From positions 23,899,009-23,963,008 of the forward strand of contig CM040100.1 in assembly GCA_022496805.1 (NCBI GenBank): a stretch of DNA of 64,000 nucleotides. Direction: 5' to 3'. Origin of the DNA: Pohlia nutans (taxonomy: Eukaryota; Streptophyta; Bryopsida; Bryales; Mniaceae). Of the stretch, positions 23,006 to 34,510 are shown in pieces. The notes beneath the pieces are model-generated. The model worked only from the letters and a program-made list of their open reading frames with translations, made no database searches and had not been told where the DNA came from. Every line of letters starts with the position of its first letter. Position 1 is the first letter of the stretch. A program made the translations under genes and the position numbers.

Positions 23006-23586
23006 TTAACCCGTAAATGCCATAGCCCTTTCCAAATTTGGAGAATTGCAAAGATGCATTATAAAGTGCAACTAAGCGAGATATTTTGAACTTGATGTAT
23101 GAATAAAAAAGGTTTATATAATGAAATTTAGATTCCATCCATATGCTTAAGTAGATCTATGATTGCAATGACCAATATTTTGTATAAAATTTGAAACTTA
23201 AAATACAAAATTCTTTTGTAATTCAAGTACGAGTAAGATATTGACAATCTGTGAATGAAGTTTGTTGTGATGGATTGAAATGTAATACTCTAAGTGTAGT
23301 GATTTTTGGAGATTTTTTGGTTGCTTAATTTTATGAGTTGATAATTTCAAGAGTGCTTGTGAATTGAGATCTTCGAAATTTTGGTGAATCACTGCAACAT
23401 GAAACGAGGCATAAAATTTTCACAAATCATCCCCTTCCTAATCGGTTCACACATGCATGAAGCTAACTTCCCATAAAATCTATAGTAAAAAATCCACACT
23501 ACAAAAAAGTACATAACGGATGAGAAAATGAGACTTTGATTTTGTACATCATTCAAAACATGGATGGTTGGGTGCTTAGGGGTTAA
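23006..23586 (+). mobile_element. TTAA-flanked MITE, family A (copy A3)
   Basis: 581 bp from TTAACCCGTAAATGCC to GTGCTTAGGGGTTAA; colinear with A1 and A5. Confidence 0.8.
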
Positions 23587-23658
23587 GTGCTATTGTACTA
23601 TGTTTTATTGTTTATAATCTGTTTTAGTATTACTGTGATCTGTTTTACTGTAATTTTG

Positions 23659-24657
23659 TACAGTGGGGTACCAATCAAAATGTCGTTTTCGAATTCGCAG
23701 TGAGAAAATTTTCAGTACTGCCAACTTTGAAAGCCTCTCGAGAGCTCAAAAATTGGTATTTTACCACGAAATTATTACCAAAGAACTATCTTTAAGTTAA
23801 TTATATTTGTGCCAAATTTCAAGGCCAAAAGATTCACCAAAAAAAAGTTATTCAAAATCTACCAACATTGGTAGCTGTGGAAATTTTTTCACTGCTGCCA
23901 ACTTTGACAGCCTCCCAAAGATTGAATAATTTTTTTTTGCCATGAAATTCTTGGAACAAAAACCTATTTATGTTAATAACATATAATAAAAATTTCAAGG
24001 CCAAAAAATTAATACATAAAAAGATATTAACAATCTACCAACATGTGATTGAGGCAACATATCTACCAACTTTGACACCAACTTTGACACCCTCCCGACG
24101 GTTGAGAAATTGTCTATTTACCATGAAATTTTTGGCACAACATGCTCTTTATGATAACAACATTCATGCCAAATTTCAAGGTCAAAAAATTTATACAAAG
24201 AAAAATATTTACAATCTACCAACGTGTATGTCCTCCTTTTGCCTCAATCACTGCTTGTAACCTAGAGGGCATGTTGGTAGATTGTTAATATCTTTTTTTG
24301 TATTAATCTTTTGGCCTTAATTTTTTTATCATATGTTATTAACATAAAGGGGTTTTTGTTCCAAGAATTTCATGGCAAAAAAAAAATTATTCAATCTTTG
24401 GGAGGCTGTCAAAGTTGGCAGCAGTGAAAAAATTTCCACAGCTACCAATGTTGGTAGATTTTGAATAACTTTTTTTTGGTGAATCTTTTGGCCTTGAAAT
24501 TTGGCACACATATAATTAACTTAAAGATAATTCTTTGGTAATAATTTCGTGGTAAAATACCAATTTTTGAGCTCTCGGGAGGCTTTCAAAGTTGGCAGTA
24601 CTGAAATTTTTCTCACTGCGAATTCGAAAACGATATTTTGATTGGTACCCCACTGTA
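23659..24657. mobile_element. Tc1/mariner-like fold-back element, about 1 kb palindrome
   Basis: The ends are TACAGTGGGGTACCAATCA and its complement ending CCCCACTGTA, and the two halves (about 480 bp each) are inverted copies over nearly their whole length. TA followed by CAGTG is the standard Tc1/mariner end. Each arm also has internal repeats of an ACTTTGACAGCCTCCC-type block. No transposase is present. Confidence 0.75.
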
Positions 24658-24804
24658 CAGACACTTATCTATGATCTGTAAGTATTACTGTAATCTATTT
24701 TAACACTTCCAAACATGTTTCCGAAACTATAATGAAATGTTTATGGGAATGAAATGTTATATCACGGTGTTTTGAATTTAGATTAAAATGAAGAGGTATT
24801 TAGA

Positions 24805-25154
24805 TTAATCCCTAAAAGCCCAAGGGGTACCCAGGGAGTACACTCTTCAAGTACTGTAATTATACACGTGCGTGCACAACAAGGGTATTATTTAGAACAA
24901 GCATGTACAAAATGTACGTATGGGAGACATATTTCAATTGAGCGGAAAGTAGATATACATTGGGTTTGGAGTTAAATTCCTCATTTTTAGCCCCTGTGTA
25001 CATATGGAAATGTATTTTGGGACTGTGAGATTTGTACATATATTGCTTGATTTTAGCCAGAAAAATAATGTATACAGGGGTGTTTTAATAAGGGGATGCA
25101 TGCACGTGATTCCTGGCATTATTTAATAGTGCACTCCCTGAGAAGGGGTATTGA
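24805..25154. mobile_element. Possible TTAA-type element, family O (degenerate)
   Basis: Starts TTAATCCCTAAAAGCCC; inner inverted repeats around GGGAGTACACT (24837) and GTGCACTCCC (25130). The right site reads TTGA. No second copy. Confidence 0.35.
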
Positions 25155-25516
25155 ACAAAACATAAATGTGTTATAATATGTGCCTTCCATATGTTTGATG
25201 AAGTTTGGTTCAATAGACAAAATGTAGAGCATCATCTCTAAAAATTATCTATACGGTTAAACTTCCAAAAATAACTTTATATATTTTTTTAATGAATTTA
25301 AAAGCATTAACCTTTGAAAATTTGTATAAATTATAATTTTCACTTTTAGAGTTTGAAATTTAGCATGATTGGTTAAAGTTCGTTTATCTATTGTAGACTT
25401 CAAAAAAGAAAAAGAAATGATGAAGGGAAACATCATTACTTTTCCCAAATAGAAAATTTTATAACACTAAGACAATGTTGAGGTGATTCACTTTGAAGAT
25501 TTATCCCAGGTGAAGT
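25155..25516. repeat. Fragment of a repeat (family T)
   Basis: Contains CTTCCATATGTTTGATGAAG and TTTTATAACACTAAGACAA. Related stretches occur at 58515-58855 and about 32985-33275. Full element boundaries are not visible. Confidence 0.45.
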
Positions 25517-25749
25517 TTAACCCTTAAAGGACTGATGGGAATAGTATATACGTTGGCGTATATTTGACATTTGTTGTAAATAGAAAGTTCCAAATTGAGG
25601 CCCCAATAGCTTATTAAAATCATATTGACGTGAATTTTAACTTCATTTTTGATCTTAAACCCATAGGAAGTGTGGAACTATGCCAAATACAATGGAGTAT
25701 TGGTGTATTATACTGGTCGGAAAGGGCTCTCTGGACCTTTAAGGGTTAA
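25517..25749 (+). mobile_element. TTAA-flanked MITE, family B (copy B1)
   Basis: 233 bp, TTAACCCTTAAAGGACTG to GGACCTTTAAGGGTTAA, a clear terminal inverted repeat. A second copy (231 bp) is at 35278-35508. Its right TTAA is shared with the next element. Confidence 0.8.
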
Positions 25750-26072
25750 CCCCTAAATGCCTAGAGCCCTCTCCAAATTCGGCAGTTTTGCAAAGATGCA
25801 TTATAAAATGCAACCTACATGGATATTTTGAACTTGATATATGAATAAAAGTTGTACATTATGAATTTTAGATTCTATCCATACGGTTAGATCTATGATT
25901 GCTATCACCGATAATTTTATATAAAATTTGGTGAAATTCAAAATTATTTTTGTAATTCAATTACAAATAAGGTATTGACAATCTGCGGATGAGTTTTTTG
26001 TGATTGGTTGAAATGTAATACTCTAAGTGTAGTGATTTTTGGAGATTTTTTGGTTGCTTAATTTTATGAGTT
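25746..26072 (+). mobile_element. Truncated family A MITE (copy A4)
   Basis: Matches the left part of family A as far as TTTTATGAGTTGGCTA, then stops; the right half is missing and the upstream region of CXE16 follows. Confidence 0.7.
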
Positions 26073-26450
26073 GGCTATTTCTAAGCTATTTTGGGCTATT
26101 TTTATCATATTTTTCTCAGAAACGTAAATCAAGAAATCCATTTTTTGAGGAACGAACCTTATTTTTCAAAAAATATTAAATATTCGTTCATGAGTGGCAA
26201 CCCTCTTATGGTACCACGGTATGAAAGAAAATACAACAAGAACGGAGCCATGAGACCCGTACAATGTGGTACAAGGATTCAAGTTTTGCATTGGGCTAAG
26301 GCTACAATCACAAGAACCCAAACCTATTTCCATTCCCCATCCATAATTCAAATCCCCTTCCACCGAAAAGCATTTCCTCCAATCACAACCGATTTCCGGA
26401 CGGATGTTTCAGCAGAAGCTCCGTCGCCTTTTTGCTACTCTCAAGCTGCT

Positions 26451-26457
26451 TTATATA
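26451..26457 (+). promoter_or_regulatory. Candidate TATA box of the CXE16-like gene
   Basis: TTATATAG lies just before a GC-rich leader (26477-26720) with CGACCCGGCCCG stretches and about 1.08 kb before the ATG. The position suggests a long 5' leader, probably with an intron. Nothing but position and sequence supports it. Confidence 0.35.
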
Positions 26458-27011
26458 GGGACCCCATGATTTAGAGTGGGTTCGCAATTACTGTTGCTCG
26501 GACCCGACCCGGCCCGGCCCGTTCCGGCGACCGGAGACCCGACCCGTCCGGGTCCGTTTGCCTTGTGAGTCTCCTCTCGCCTCTAGTCCACTGCATAACT
26601 TAGTTTTCCGTAGCCGATCTAAATCCTTCCCATCGTCACCACCTCCACTTTTCTTTCACCCCGCGCCCTTGATCACCTCCTCTCGATTCCCTACCCGACG
26701 CCGTTTCTCGCGTCCAATTTGGTGCATCACAGCCCCAGATCTCACGAATTTTCTGTTTGAATTTTAGGTTGAGAAGAAGCGAACGATGAGGAAGAGGATT
26801 CAACAGGTTTAGATGAAGAGAAACATTATTCAAGAGGCGATCTGCGATGACAGTGAGTATGATTGAGACGTTGTGCTTTTGCGCGTTAAAAAGTGAAATC
26901 TGGTCTTGTAACGAGGCTTTTTACTTTTGTGTATAGAGCTCCGCTGTTGGATATACAGTATACGTTTTTTCTCTGTGTTTGAAGCTTTTATTTGCTTTTC
27001 ACAATTAGGGT

Positions 27012-27440
27012 AGATTCAGAGCTTGCACTGATGAGAGGTTCTTTCTTTCTTTGGAGCTTTTAGGTTCAATTACACGGTTGCCGCAATTTTATAGTCGTTA
27101 TCACGCCGTATGAAATTAATTTTCTATAATTTTCGGCCATTTTGACGGGAATTTTAAGTAGCGTGGAGGAGTCTTGTGCATTTTTGCATCAGATGTAGGA
27201 TTAGGGAAAGTTTTCAAGCAATAGATTCGAAGCTCGGACTGATGAGAGGTTTTTTCTTCAATTAGTTTGTTTCTTTGGAGCTTTTAGATTCAATTACACG
27301 TTTGCCACAATTTTATAGTCGTTTTCACGCCGTATGGAATTTTTTTTTCTATAATTTTCGGCCATTTTGACGGTAATTTTAAGCAGCGTGGAGGAGTCTT
27401 GTGCATTTTTGCATCAGATGTAGAAGTTTTCAAGCAATAG
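27012..27440 (+). repeat. 211-bp tandem duplication in the CXE16 leader
   Basis: Two units, 27012-27222 and 27223-27440, share GATGAGAGGTT, CAATTACACG, TCACGCCGTATG and GGAGGAGTCTTGTGCATTTT. The second differs by small indels and substitutions. The last unit ends about 100 bp before the start codon. Confidence 0.85.
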
Positions 27441-27537
27441 TAAGCATTCAGTATCGTGGTTTAGGGGATTCTGTTGCCAATTTATATAGTTAGGGCTTAG
27501 GAGGTACGAATTTGGAAACAGGGAGGGAAGAGAAGAA

Positions 27538-29190
27538 ATGCCCGGCGTCGGGGTGAAGCTGTATAGTGTGTTCTTCAAGTTGCTGTTGAAGCAGCGGTTG
27601 TCCAACACAGGAAGTTCAAACAATGAAGGCTATGGCCTCATCCCGCTCGCATCAAACGTGTCCACTCCAGCAAATGCTGCGTTTGTTGACGGTGTGGCCA
27701 GCAAGGATGTCAACATAGACCCTTTCACGTCCCTGTCGCTTCGCATTTTTCTTCCGCAATCTGCTCTTCCCAATCACTCCCGGGCCGTCTTCCTTGGCAA
27801 GGTAGAACAGGATGAATTCGGATGGGACGGTCACAAGAATCAGCTGCAACTGGATGTGAGAGATGGACAAGGGCAAGTGCATCAAGGGTATCAAGGTTAT
27901 GTTCCATTGAATACGGGATCCAATCATAAGAAACTGCCTGTTATGCTGCAATTTCACGGGGGAGCGTTTATTTCAGGGGCCAAGGACACGGTTGCGAATG
28001 ATATCTTTTGCAGGAGGATGGCAAAGGCTTGTAATGTGATTGTGATCGCGGTTGGATACAGGCTTGCTGTGGAGCACAAATGCCCTGCTGCTTATGAAGA
28101 TGGTCTTGGGGCGCTGAATTGGCTGGCGAAGCAGGCCAATCTAGCAGAATGTAGTAAAAGTGCAACGCATGTTCCGGCAGGATTTATGCACAAGGGATCC
28201 GATTCGTATAAGGAGTTGGTGGACTCATTTGGGGATTCCGCTTTGGAGCCTTGGATTGCTGCCCATGGGGATGTCACACGGTATGATTTCTCTGTTGTCT
28301 TTCACATAACATCCTTGAGTAGTGTTGGGCTTGTTTCTACTGTAGCACTAAAGACCAACAAAGCACTAAAATAATGGAAGACCCCGAGTCACTGATAAAC
28401 CTGGCTTGTGTTTGAAGACTGCAACTTTAGAAGCATTGGTCCCTGACTTTGCTTTCAAATGTTGAACTCGACATATTAATGGAAGAGGATCATTAAATCT
28501 TGGATATCATGATCCTCCCTTGAATAGAACATGGCCTAGGATGCGAAGACCTGAATTTGAGAATTTTATGTGAAGTTTCAAAATATCATTGCAGGATTAT
28601 TGACTACCTCAAGCCCTAAACAGGCTCTAATTCTATGGAATTGTAATTGCAGGACGCTCTTATTGGGCGTTAGCTCTGGGGGAAACATTGCAGACCACGT
28701 CACACGCATGGCTATACGAGCTGCAAGCTCCATTGAGCCCGTGAAAGTGGTTGCACAGGCATTGATGTATCCGTTTTTCTTAGGGAAAGTACAAACACGG
28801 TCGGAGATCAAGCTTGCCAACACCTACTTCTACGACAAAGCTTCGTGCTTGTTAGCCTGGAAGCTCTTTCTTCCCGACGATGACTTTGATCTGGACCATC
28901 CTGCAGTGAACCCTCTGAATGCAACCCGAGAGCCACCCCTAAAGCAAATGCCCCCAACTCTGACGGTGGTCGCGGAGCTTGACTGGATGAAGGATAGGGC
29001 CATTGCTTATGCAGAAGCGCTCAGGAAAGCTGGAGTTGATGCACCCGTGTTGGAGTATAAAGATGCAGTTCATGAGTTTGCTACTCTCGACTTGTTAGTC
29101 AAATCAAGACAAGCGGAGTCATGCGCTGAAGATATGGCCATTTGGATCAAGAAACAGATTTTAGCCAAGGGCAACGAGTTTTCGTATTAG
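27538..29190 (+). CDS. CXE16: CXE16-like carboxylesterase (two exons)
   Basis: Exon 1 is 27538-28280 and exon 2 is 28653-29190 (GTATGA donor, TTGCAG acceptor); the join gives 426 residues in one frame. It is an alpha/beta hydrolase of the plant CXE group (HSL family), with oxyanion motif His-Gly-Gly at 140-142, nucleophile Ser255 in GVSSGG, Asp358 in AELDWMKDRA, and His388 in DAVHEFATLD. Family knowledge gives ester hydrolysis of small substrates, natural substrate unknown. N-terminal GVKLYSVFFK and C-terminal GNEFSY resemble Arabidopsis CXE16 closely. GID1-specific features are not evident, so I do not call it a gibberellin receptor. The gene looks intact. The intron falls just before the nucleophile motif. 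A frame reading through the donor site ends at 28372 and is an artefact. Confidence 0.93.
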
Positions 29191-30314
29191 TGTTCAATAT
29201 ATCCTACTCTGTATATCAGAAAATTACCATTAAGGACGCAACCCAGACCCTCACAATTCGTGAAGGTTACGGGCAACCCTCAGGTACATGAATTGACAAA
29301 CCTTGTAGGTAGACTGAATGGTTTTTCAGTTTTGAAGGGCGTGCTTGTGAGGTATATAGTGCCGTCACGGCTTTGATAAGCAGCTTATTCGCTCTCTTTA
29401 GCCTCTCCACAAGGAGAGGCTTCATTTTGCTCAACAGGTGCTGCTGGTATAAGTTCAGTGAAATAGACCGTGAGTATGAATTCCACGTGACATATTTGTT
29501 GATAGAGTGCCGCATTTGAATTGTAAGCTGCACATGCAGCATTTTCAAACCAATTAACAGAAGCTCTACAGGATCATGAAGACTTGGTTATGAAGTACAG
29601 TACTGGGTACTAGGGGTTGATAGGTAGGGTCAGGCTAATTGTTGTACTGTAGTTTTCTGGGAAAGTACTCTTGGAAGTTCATATTGTAGTTTTGTACTGA
29701 AGAGAGGGAAAGTCCTCTTGGAGCTTCTGGAGTCTTCAGAATGAAAACGAGTGGAAACTGTTGTACTCTGTTGACCACTATTTCTGAGCTGAGTAACATT
29801 GCCTGTTTCTTGGCTTGAATTTTGCTGAGGTGGCAAATTGTCAACTGGAAGTCGAAGAGTTTCTGATCGTGCAGCCGAATGTTGGACAATTTGAGGACCT
29901 GCGTTGCTAACAGATTCCTAGTGTTCATTTTTTCAATATCATGACTCCGTCCCGAGTCCTGTTTTTCACTCCTTTTTGACACACCTGAAAATTGATTTCT
30001 TCAGTTGGCTGACTCCACAAAATGTACAACTCCCGGCGTTACTGGAACTGTAGTGGAATTTTTTTATTATAATGCAAGTTGGTGGCCTGTCATGAAAAGT
30101 GGCCATGCAGCAACTTATCCAATGATTGCAGCAGCACTTATCAGCCAATTACTTACCTTTTTCTTTTCTTTTTTTCTTTTTGGAAATAGCTGGAATTTAT
30201 TCTTTCAGATTACTTTGCCTTTCACATCCTTTCCCTAAAATTAAGCACTCTTGTACACCTTTCAGTGCAATTACTGTGGGGAAGTAATTATCGATGTCTA
30301 CATATCTTCACATA
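29191..30314. other. 3' flank of CXE16, no gene recognised
   Basis: Probably contains the 3' UTR. Short frames on the minus strand (29267-29982) match no family. Confidence 0.5.
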
Positions 30315-30861
30315 TTAACCCTTAAACGTACCACTCCTTTGTAGGAAAGTCAAACTACACAATTTAGCCTTCAAGATTTATCAAAATATATTTTGTAATA
30401 TTTTTCATGCATGGAATTGAATGTTTCCTATCAGTCTTGAAATTTTCAGATTTATTTTATTTAATACGGCCTTTTTAACAAATTTTTAAGTCAAATACTT
30501 CAAAAAATAAAATTTATTACTAAAAAGCTTTAAAAAAATAATATTTTTTTGGGAGCAGGTACAAATTACAATGGAGAATCACATGATATGTTTTCCATAG
30601 AAATTTTTTATTTAAATTTTGAAATTTGAAAGGTGAACATCCTATGTAGTGTAATTCAAACCTTGAGCTACAAAGCTTGCACAAGCAATAAAATACTCAA
30701 TAATTGGAATTTTTAAGATTTGAAAAGTGGAGTACAAACTAGACTTAATAAACTTCATTTTCTTAGTTGTGTGTATTAGCAACAAAAGTCATCTTCAAGA
30801 TCAAAATTGGGTTTGACCAACAAACATCCATAAACTGGATGCCTGGACGTTTAGGGGTTAA
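30315..30861 (+). mobile_element. TTAA-flanked MITE, family D (copy D1), uninterrupted
   Basis: 547 bp from TTAACCCTTAAACGTACC to GGACGTTTAGGGGTTAA. It is the empty-site reference for D2: at 30461-30464 it has a single TTAA where D2 carries C1 between two TTAAs. Its right TTAA is shared with E1. Confidence 0.85.
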
Positions 30862-31114
30862 CCCCCTAAAGAACCAGAGATTCATGGTTTTAAAATGACC
30901 AATTCAATTGAATATATATTGACACAAATATATTCAGATTCGACCTAATTTTATACCACCAAAAGAACATTTTATACCACCAGTGCAGAACATTGCATGC
31001 GTTGGTCAAAAAATAAATAAATTTGAATAGAATAAAGTCTTGCATAGGACCTACTCAAAACCATTAAACAAAACAGGAGGGCCAATTCGGGCTTCTTGGT
31101 CCTTTAGGGATTAA
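30858..31114 (+). mobile_element. TTAA-flanked MITE, family E (copy E1)
   Basis: 257 bp from TTAACCCCCTAAAGAACC to GGTCCTTTAGGGATTAA. Shares one TTAA with D1 on the left and one with G1 on the right. Confidence 0.8.
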
Positions 31115-31439
31115 CCCTTGAACGTTGTTGTGTCCATAATCCGGACACCGAATGAAAACAAATGCTTCTTGCGATCTCGTCCAAGTGTGGATGACTTTCA
31201 TCCAATTCTTGTAAGAACAAGCTTGAAGTTCTATGTCTTGTGTAACAATTTGAATTCAAAGTTGATCATTTGATAATTGTATAAGTGGAATCGAATCAAA
31301 GTATGTCTAGACTCTTCAAAATGGAATGTCTTTACAATGTAGAGATTTCAAAAAAATATGCATGGTAGTATGTTTCTATTGCATAGATTCTAAGTTGCCA
31401 GAGATCTATGTTTTTAGGCCTAAGACGTTCAAGGGTTAA
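31111..31439. mobile_element. TTAA-flanked MITE, family G
   Basis: 329 bp from TTAACCCTTGAACGTTG to AGACGTTCAAGGGTTAA, a clear terminal inverted repeat. Single copy here. Confidence 0.75.
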
Positions 31440-31497
31440 AGACTCTAAGCTTGTGATAAGTAATCCTTTCCAATTAGCATGACCAAGAGTAATTGCA

Positions 31498-32330
31498 TTA
31501 ACCGTAAACGTCCTCACCTTGTCTAGATTGGGCAGTTTTGCAAAAATGAATTATAAAATGCAACTAAGAGGGATATTTTGAACTTGATGTATGAATCAAA
31601 GTTGTACTGTACACAATGAATATTAGATTCTATCCATACGGTTAAATCTGCAATTGCTATCACCAATACTTTTCTATAAAATTTGAAACTTTAAATTCAA
31701 AATTATTTTGTAATTTGATTACGAATAAGCTCAGGGAAGTCACTTAGTGTAAATTTTGGGTACATATGAGCGTACAAAGGGTATTTAATGGGGGGCTTTG
31801 AAATAATTGAAATATTCCATACATATTATAGGAATATTCCTAGAATATTCCCAAGTTGGTTTTAAAACACCCTATATTACTTCTATAAATTTATAATTTT
31901 CATCTCAAATGAATAAAAGACACCCTATATTTGTTCTCTCATAGTTATCTAAATTCTTAATAGTGACTTCCTCGGGCGAATAAGATATTGACAATATGTG
32001 GATGAAATTTGTGATAGGTTGAAATGTAATACTCTAAGTGTAGTGATTTTTGGAGATTTTTTGGTTCCTTAATTTTATGAGTTGACTTTTTTAAGAGCAC
32101 TTTTAGACTAAAATCTTTGAATTTTTGGTGAAACACCGCAACATGAAATGAGGCATAAAAGTTTCACAAATGATCCCCTTTCTAATCGGATCACACATGC
32201 ATGAAGCTAACTTCCTATAAAAAAAATTAGTAAAAAATTCACACTGCAAAAAGTGCATGACGGATGAGAAAACAAAGTTTGCTTCTGTACATCATGCAAA
32301 AATATGCATAGTTGAGCAGTTAGGGGTTAA
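31498..32330 (+). mobile_element. TTAA-flanked MITE, family A (copy A5) with nested hAT-like MITE
   Basis: From TTAACCGTAAACGTCC to CAGTTAGGGGTTAA. Colinear with A1 and A3 except for the insertion at 31730-31976. Confidence 0.85.
31730..31976. mobile_element. hAT-like MITE, 247 bp, 8-bp TSD
   Basis: Flanked by CGAATAAG on both sides (31722-31729 and 31977-31984). Ends CTCAGGGAAGTCACT and complement of AGTGACTTCCTCGGG. The other family A copies have the single CGAATAAG, so the insertion is proven by empty sites. An 8-bp duplication suits hAT. Confidence 0.8.
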
Positions 32331-32533
32331 GAAGCGTACCTTATTCAAGTGAAAAAAAACAGTGTAATCTTACTTGGTTAATTAGATTATTGTAGTTCAT
32401 TCTCCCGATGGGAAATTGGTTTTTGATTTTTGATTTTTTTAATTTTATAAAAATTACTGTTAAACTCATCATACCATTATTTAAAAGGGTTGAATGTTTT
32501 TTATAGTAAAAGCAAAGAGTTGTCTTAGTTCTG

Positions 32534-32740
32534 ATATAACGTTCTTTAGAGACTCACTGTTGCACTTCCGAATCTCAAACATCTATTAAGGGATCGGAAG
32601 AATTGCTCAACTTTCTCTAACTTTCTCTAACTTTAGATGGACCAAGGCGCCAAGCAACAATGGTTGGAGAGTTAATTGTTTTATTTGCAGTTTCTTACAA
32701 TGTAAAGGGTGTGGTCCAACAAGGACTTAAGAACGTTATG
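32534..32740. mobile_element. Small MITE, family S (copy S2)
   Basis: Ends ATAACGTTCTTTAGAG and TTAAGAACGTTATG; shares CACCCTTT/AAAGGGTGTGGTCCAACA-type sequence with S1 at 4664-4866. Confidence 0.6.
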
Positions 32741-33483
32741 CATGTGCTTGTTTGGCTCACTTAAACCGTAAGTGACCGAACAACCATTTTATGGTCGATG
32801 TCCTTTTTTACAAGCTCCCAAAGACGAAAAAATATTTTTATAAAATTTAAAAAAAAAAATTCAAATAGGAAACCAAGTCTACTTTTCATCTCAATTTGAA
32901 TTATGTCAATCCGAGTTAAACTCCATCAAGGAGAATTTTTCAAAAACAAAAATCTCAATTTTGTTCTAATGTTATAAAAGTTACTATTTCTGGGAACTAA
33001 TGATGTTCTCTCTTTTGAAAAAATTGCTTTTTAAAATTTTAGAACATAACTTCTAGTTTTAACCAATAATACCAAATTTCAAATTCTAAAAGCAATTTTA
33101 AAATTTTTGATGAATATTATATGTCAAATTCTTCTAAATTCATTAGATGAGTATCTAAAAGACTTTTTGAAAGTTTGACGGTATAGGTAATTACTAAACA
33201 TCATGCTTCTCATTTTCCCTTTTGGACCAAACTTCATTGAAGTTGCAAAAGTAACATTTTATAACACATTTAGGTTTTGCCCTTAACCCCTCTGTCATGT
33301 AGGGCTTAAAAGTGAAGGCATGTTTGAGTGTCATCATCACGTCCCTAAAATTTGTATGTATGACCTCTAGTTTACTACATGCCAAACTTTAACAAGTTTT
33401 TGGTGCAACCTGGTTTTATAATCTAGAACCACATTATGGATACACACTGATGCAACATTGAAATCTCTTTGATAAACAAAAAT
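32741..33483. other. Fragments of families L and T, no gene
   Basis: About 32768-32960 resembles the left part of the family L element at 36722; about 32985-33275 resembles family T fragments at 25155 and 58515. No coding sequence recognised. Confidence 0.5.
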
Positions 33484-34070
33484 TTAACCCCTAAACGTCA
33501 CAGCCTCCAGTTTTTAAATGACTAACAGATTCAAACTCACCCTACGTTCTCATCAATGATTGGATGAAAGTCATCCAAACTTTTGGAGATACTTCACCAA
33601 GTTGTTGTCCTATCTAATGGTTGGATTTAGTGATACATGAGTACATATTTTTCTAAGATAAAAAAGTAGAACTATGTCAAATTGTTGACCAAGCCAAAAT
33701 TGCATTGACTGTAGTTCAAAAGTGGCCTTGCAAAAATGAGGTCATAGATTTAAGGAACACAAAAATTTCAAAGAATTACCACGTTTATGAGTATCTCATT
33801 TCAAATTCATTCCAACAAATTTTACTCAAAAAACATTAAAATTATATTTGTAATCAAATTTAGAAGGAATTTCTAATTTCAACTTTTAAATTTTATAATG
33901 AAATATTGGTGATGGTATTGGTAAATTGAACTGTACAGATGGAATCTAAAATTCAAAATCTAGAACTTTCATTTGTATATCAATTCCAAAATATTCTTCT
34001 AAATAGTACTTTATGATGATTTTTCTCAAATCGTCAATTCCAAGGACACCCTGGTACATTTAGGGGTTAA
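33484..34070 (-). mobile_element. TTAA-flanked MITE, family I (copy I2)
   Basis: Inverted copy of I1, also exactly 587 bp, TTAACCCCTAAACGTCAC to CATTTAGGGGTTAA. Few differences from I1. Confidence 0.85.
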
Positions 34071-34510
34071 GGAAGCAAGGTACAAATTTTCTACATATTA
34101 TATATTATTTGAAACATACCAATTTGCCACACTTCTCACAAATATAGAATTATTTGTTAACAACACAGCATAACAGAGCACTGCAATGGAACACCCTTTT
34201 GAAAATTGGATCAAAAGAAAATCTTCATTTAGATTCATTTTTCTAAGTAATGAAGGAACGCCATTTGTATTCCATGAATTTTGGGACTTCCATGTTATTG
34301 TCAAGTAAACTTAGTTTCTAATTGTAACTAGACTATGGTCCCATTGCAAAAGGGTGTTGGCCCTCGTTGCTCTATTATGCTAAGAATTGTTCAATGGAAA
34401 TTATACAGATTATAAACATATCGTGTAGAACTGTAGATTATAAGCAACATAATTTGTTGCATCTCGCTTATAACAAACATAACATGTAGTAATTTTACAA
34501 ATCTTCCTTC
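34071..34510. other. Intergenic, no gene recognised
   Basis: AT-rich spacer between I2 and N2; nothing recognised. Confidence 0.5.

Noticed and set aside
24001..24330. CRISPR-like array from repeated ACTTTGACAGCCTCCC-type blocks
   Set aside because: The repeats are few, diverged and part of a eukaryotic fold-back transposon.
27652..28277. Minus-strand frames within CXE16 exon 1
   Set aside because: Antisense to a well-supported exon.
27538..29190. Gibberellin receptor GID1
   Set aside because: The catalytic Ser-Asp-His set and N- and C-terminal signatures fit CXE16-type esterases; GID1 lacks the catalytic His.
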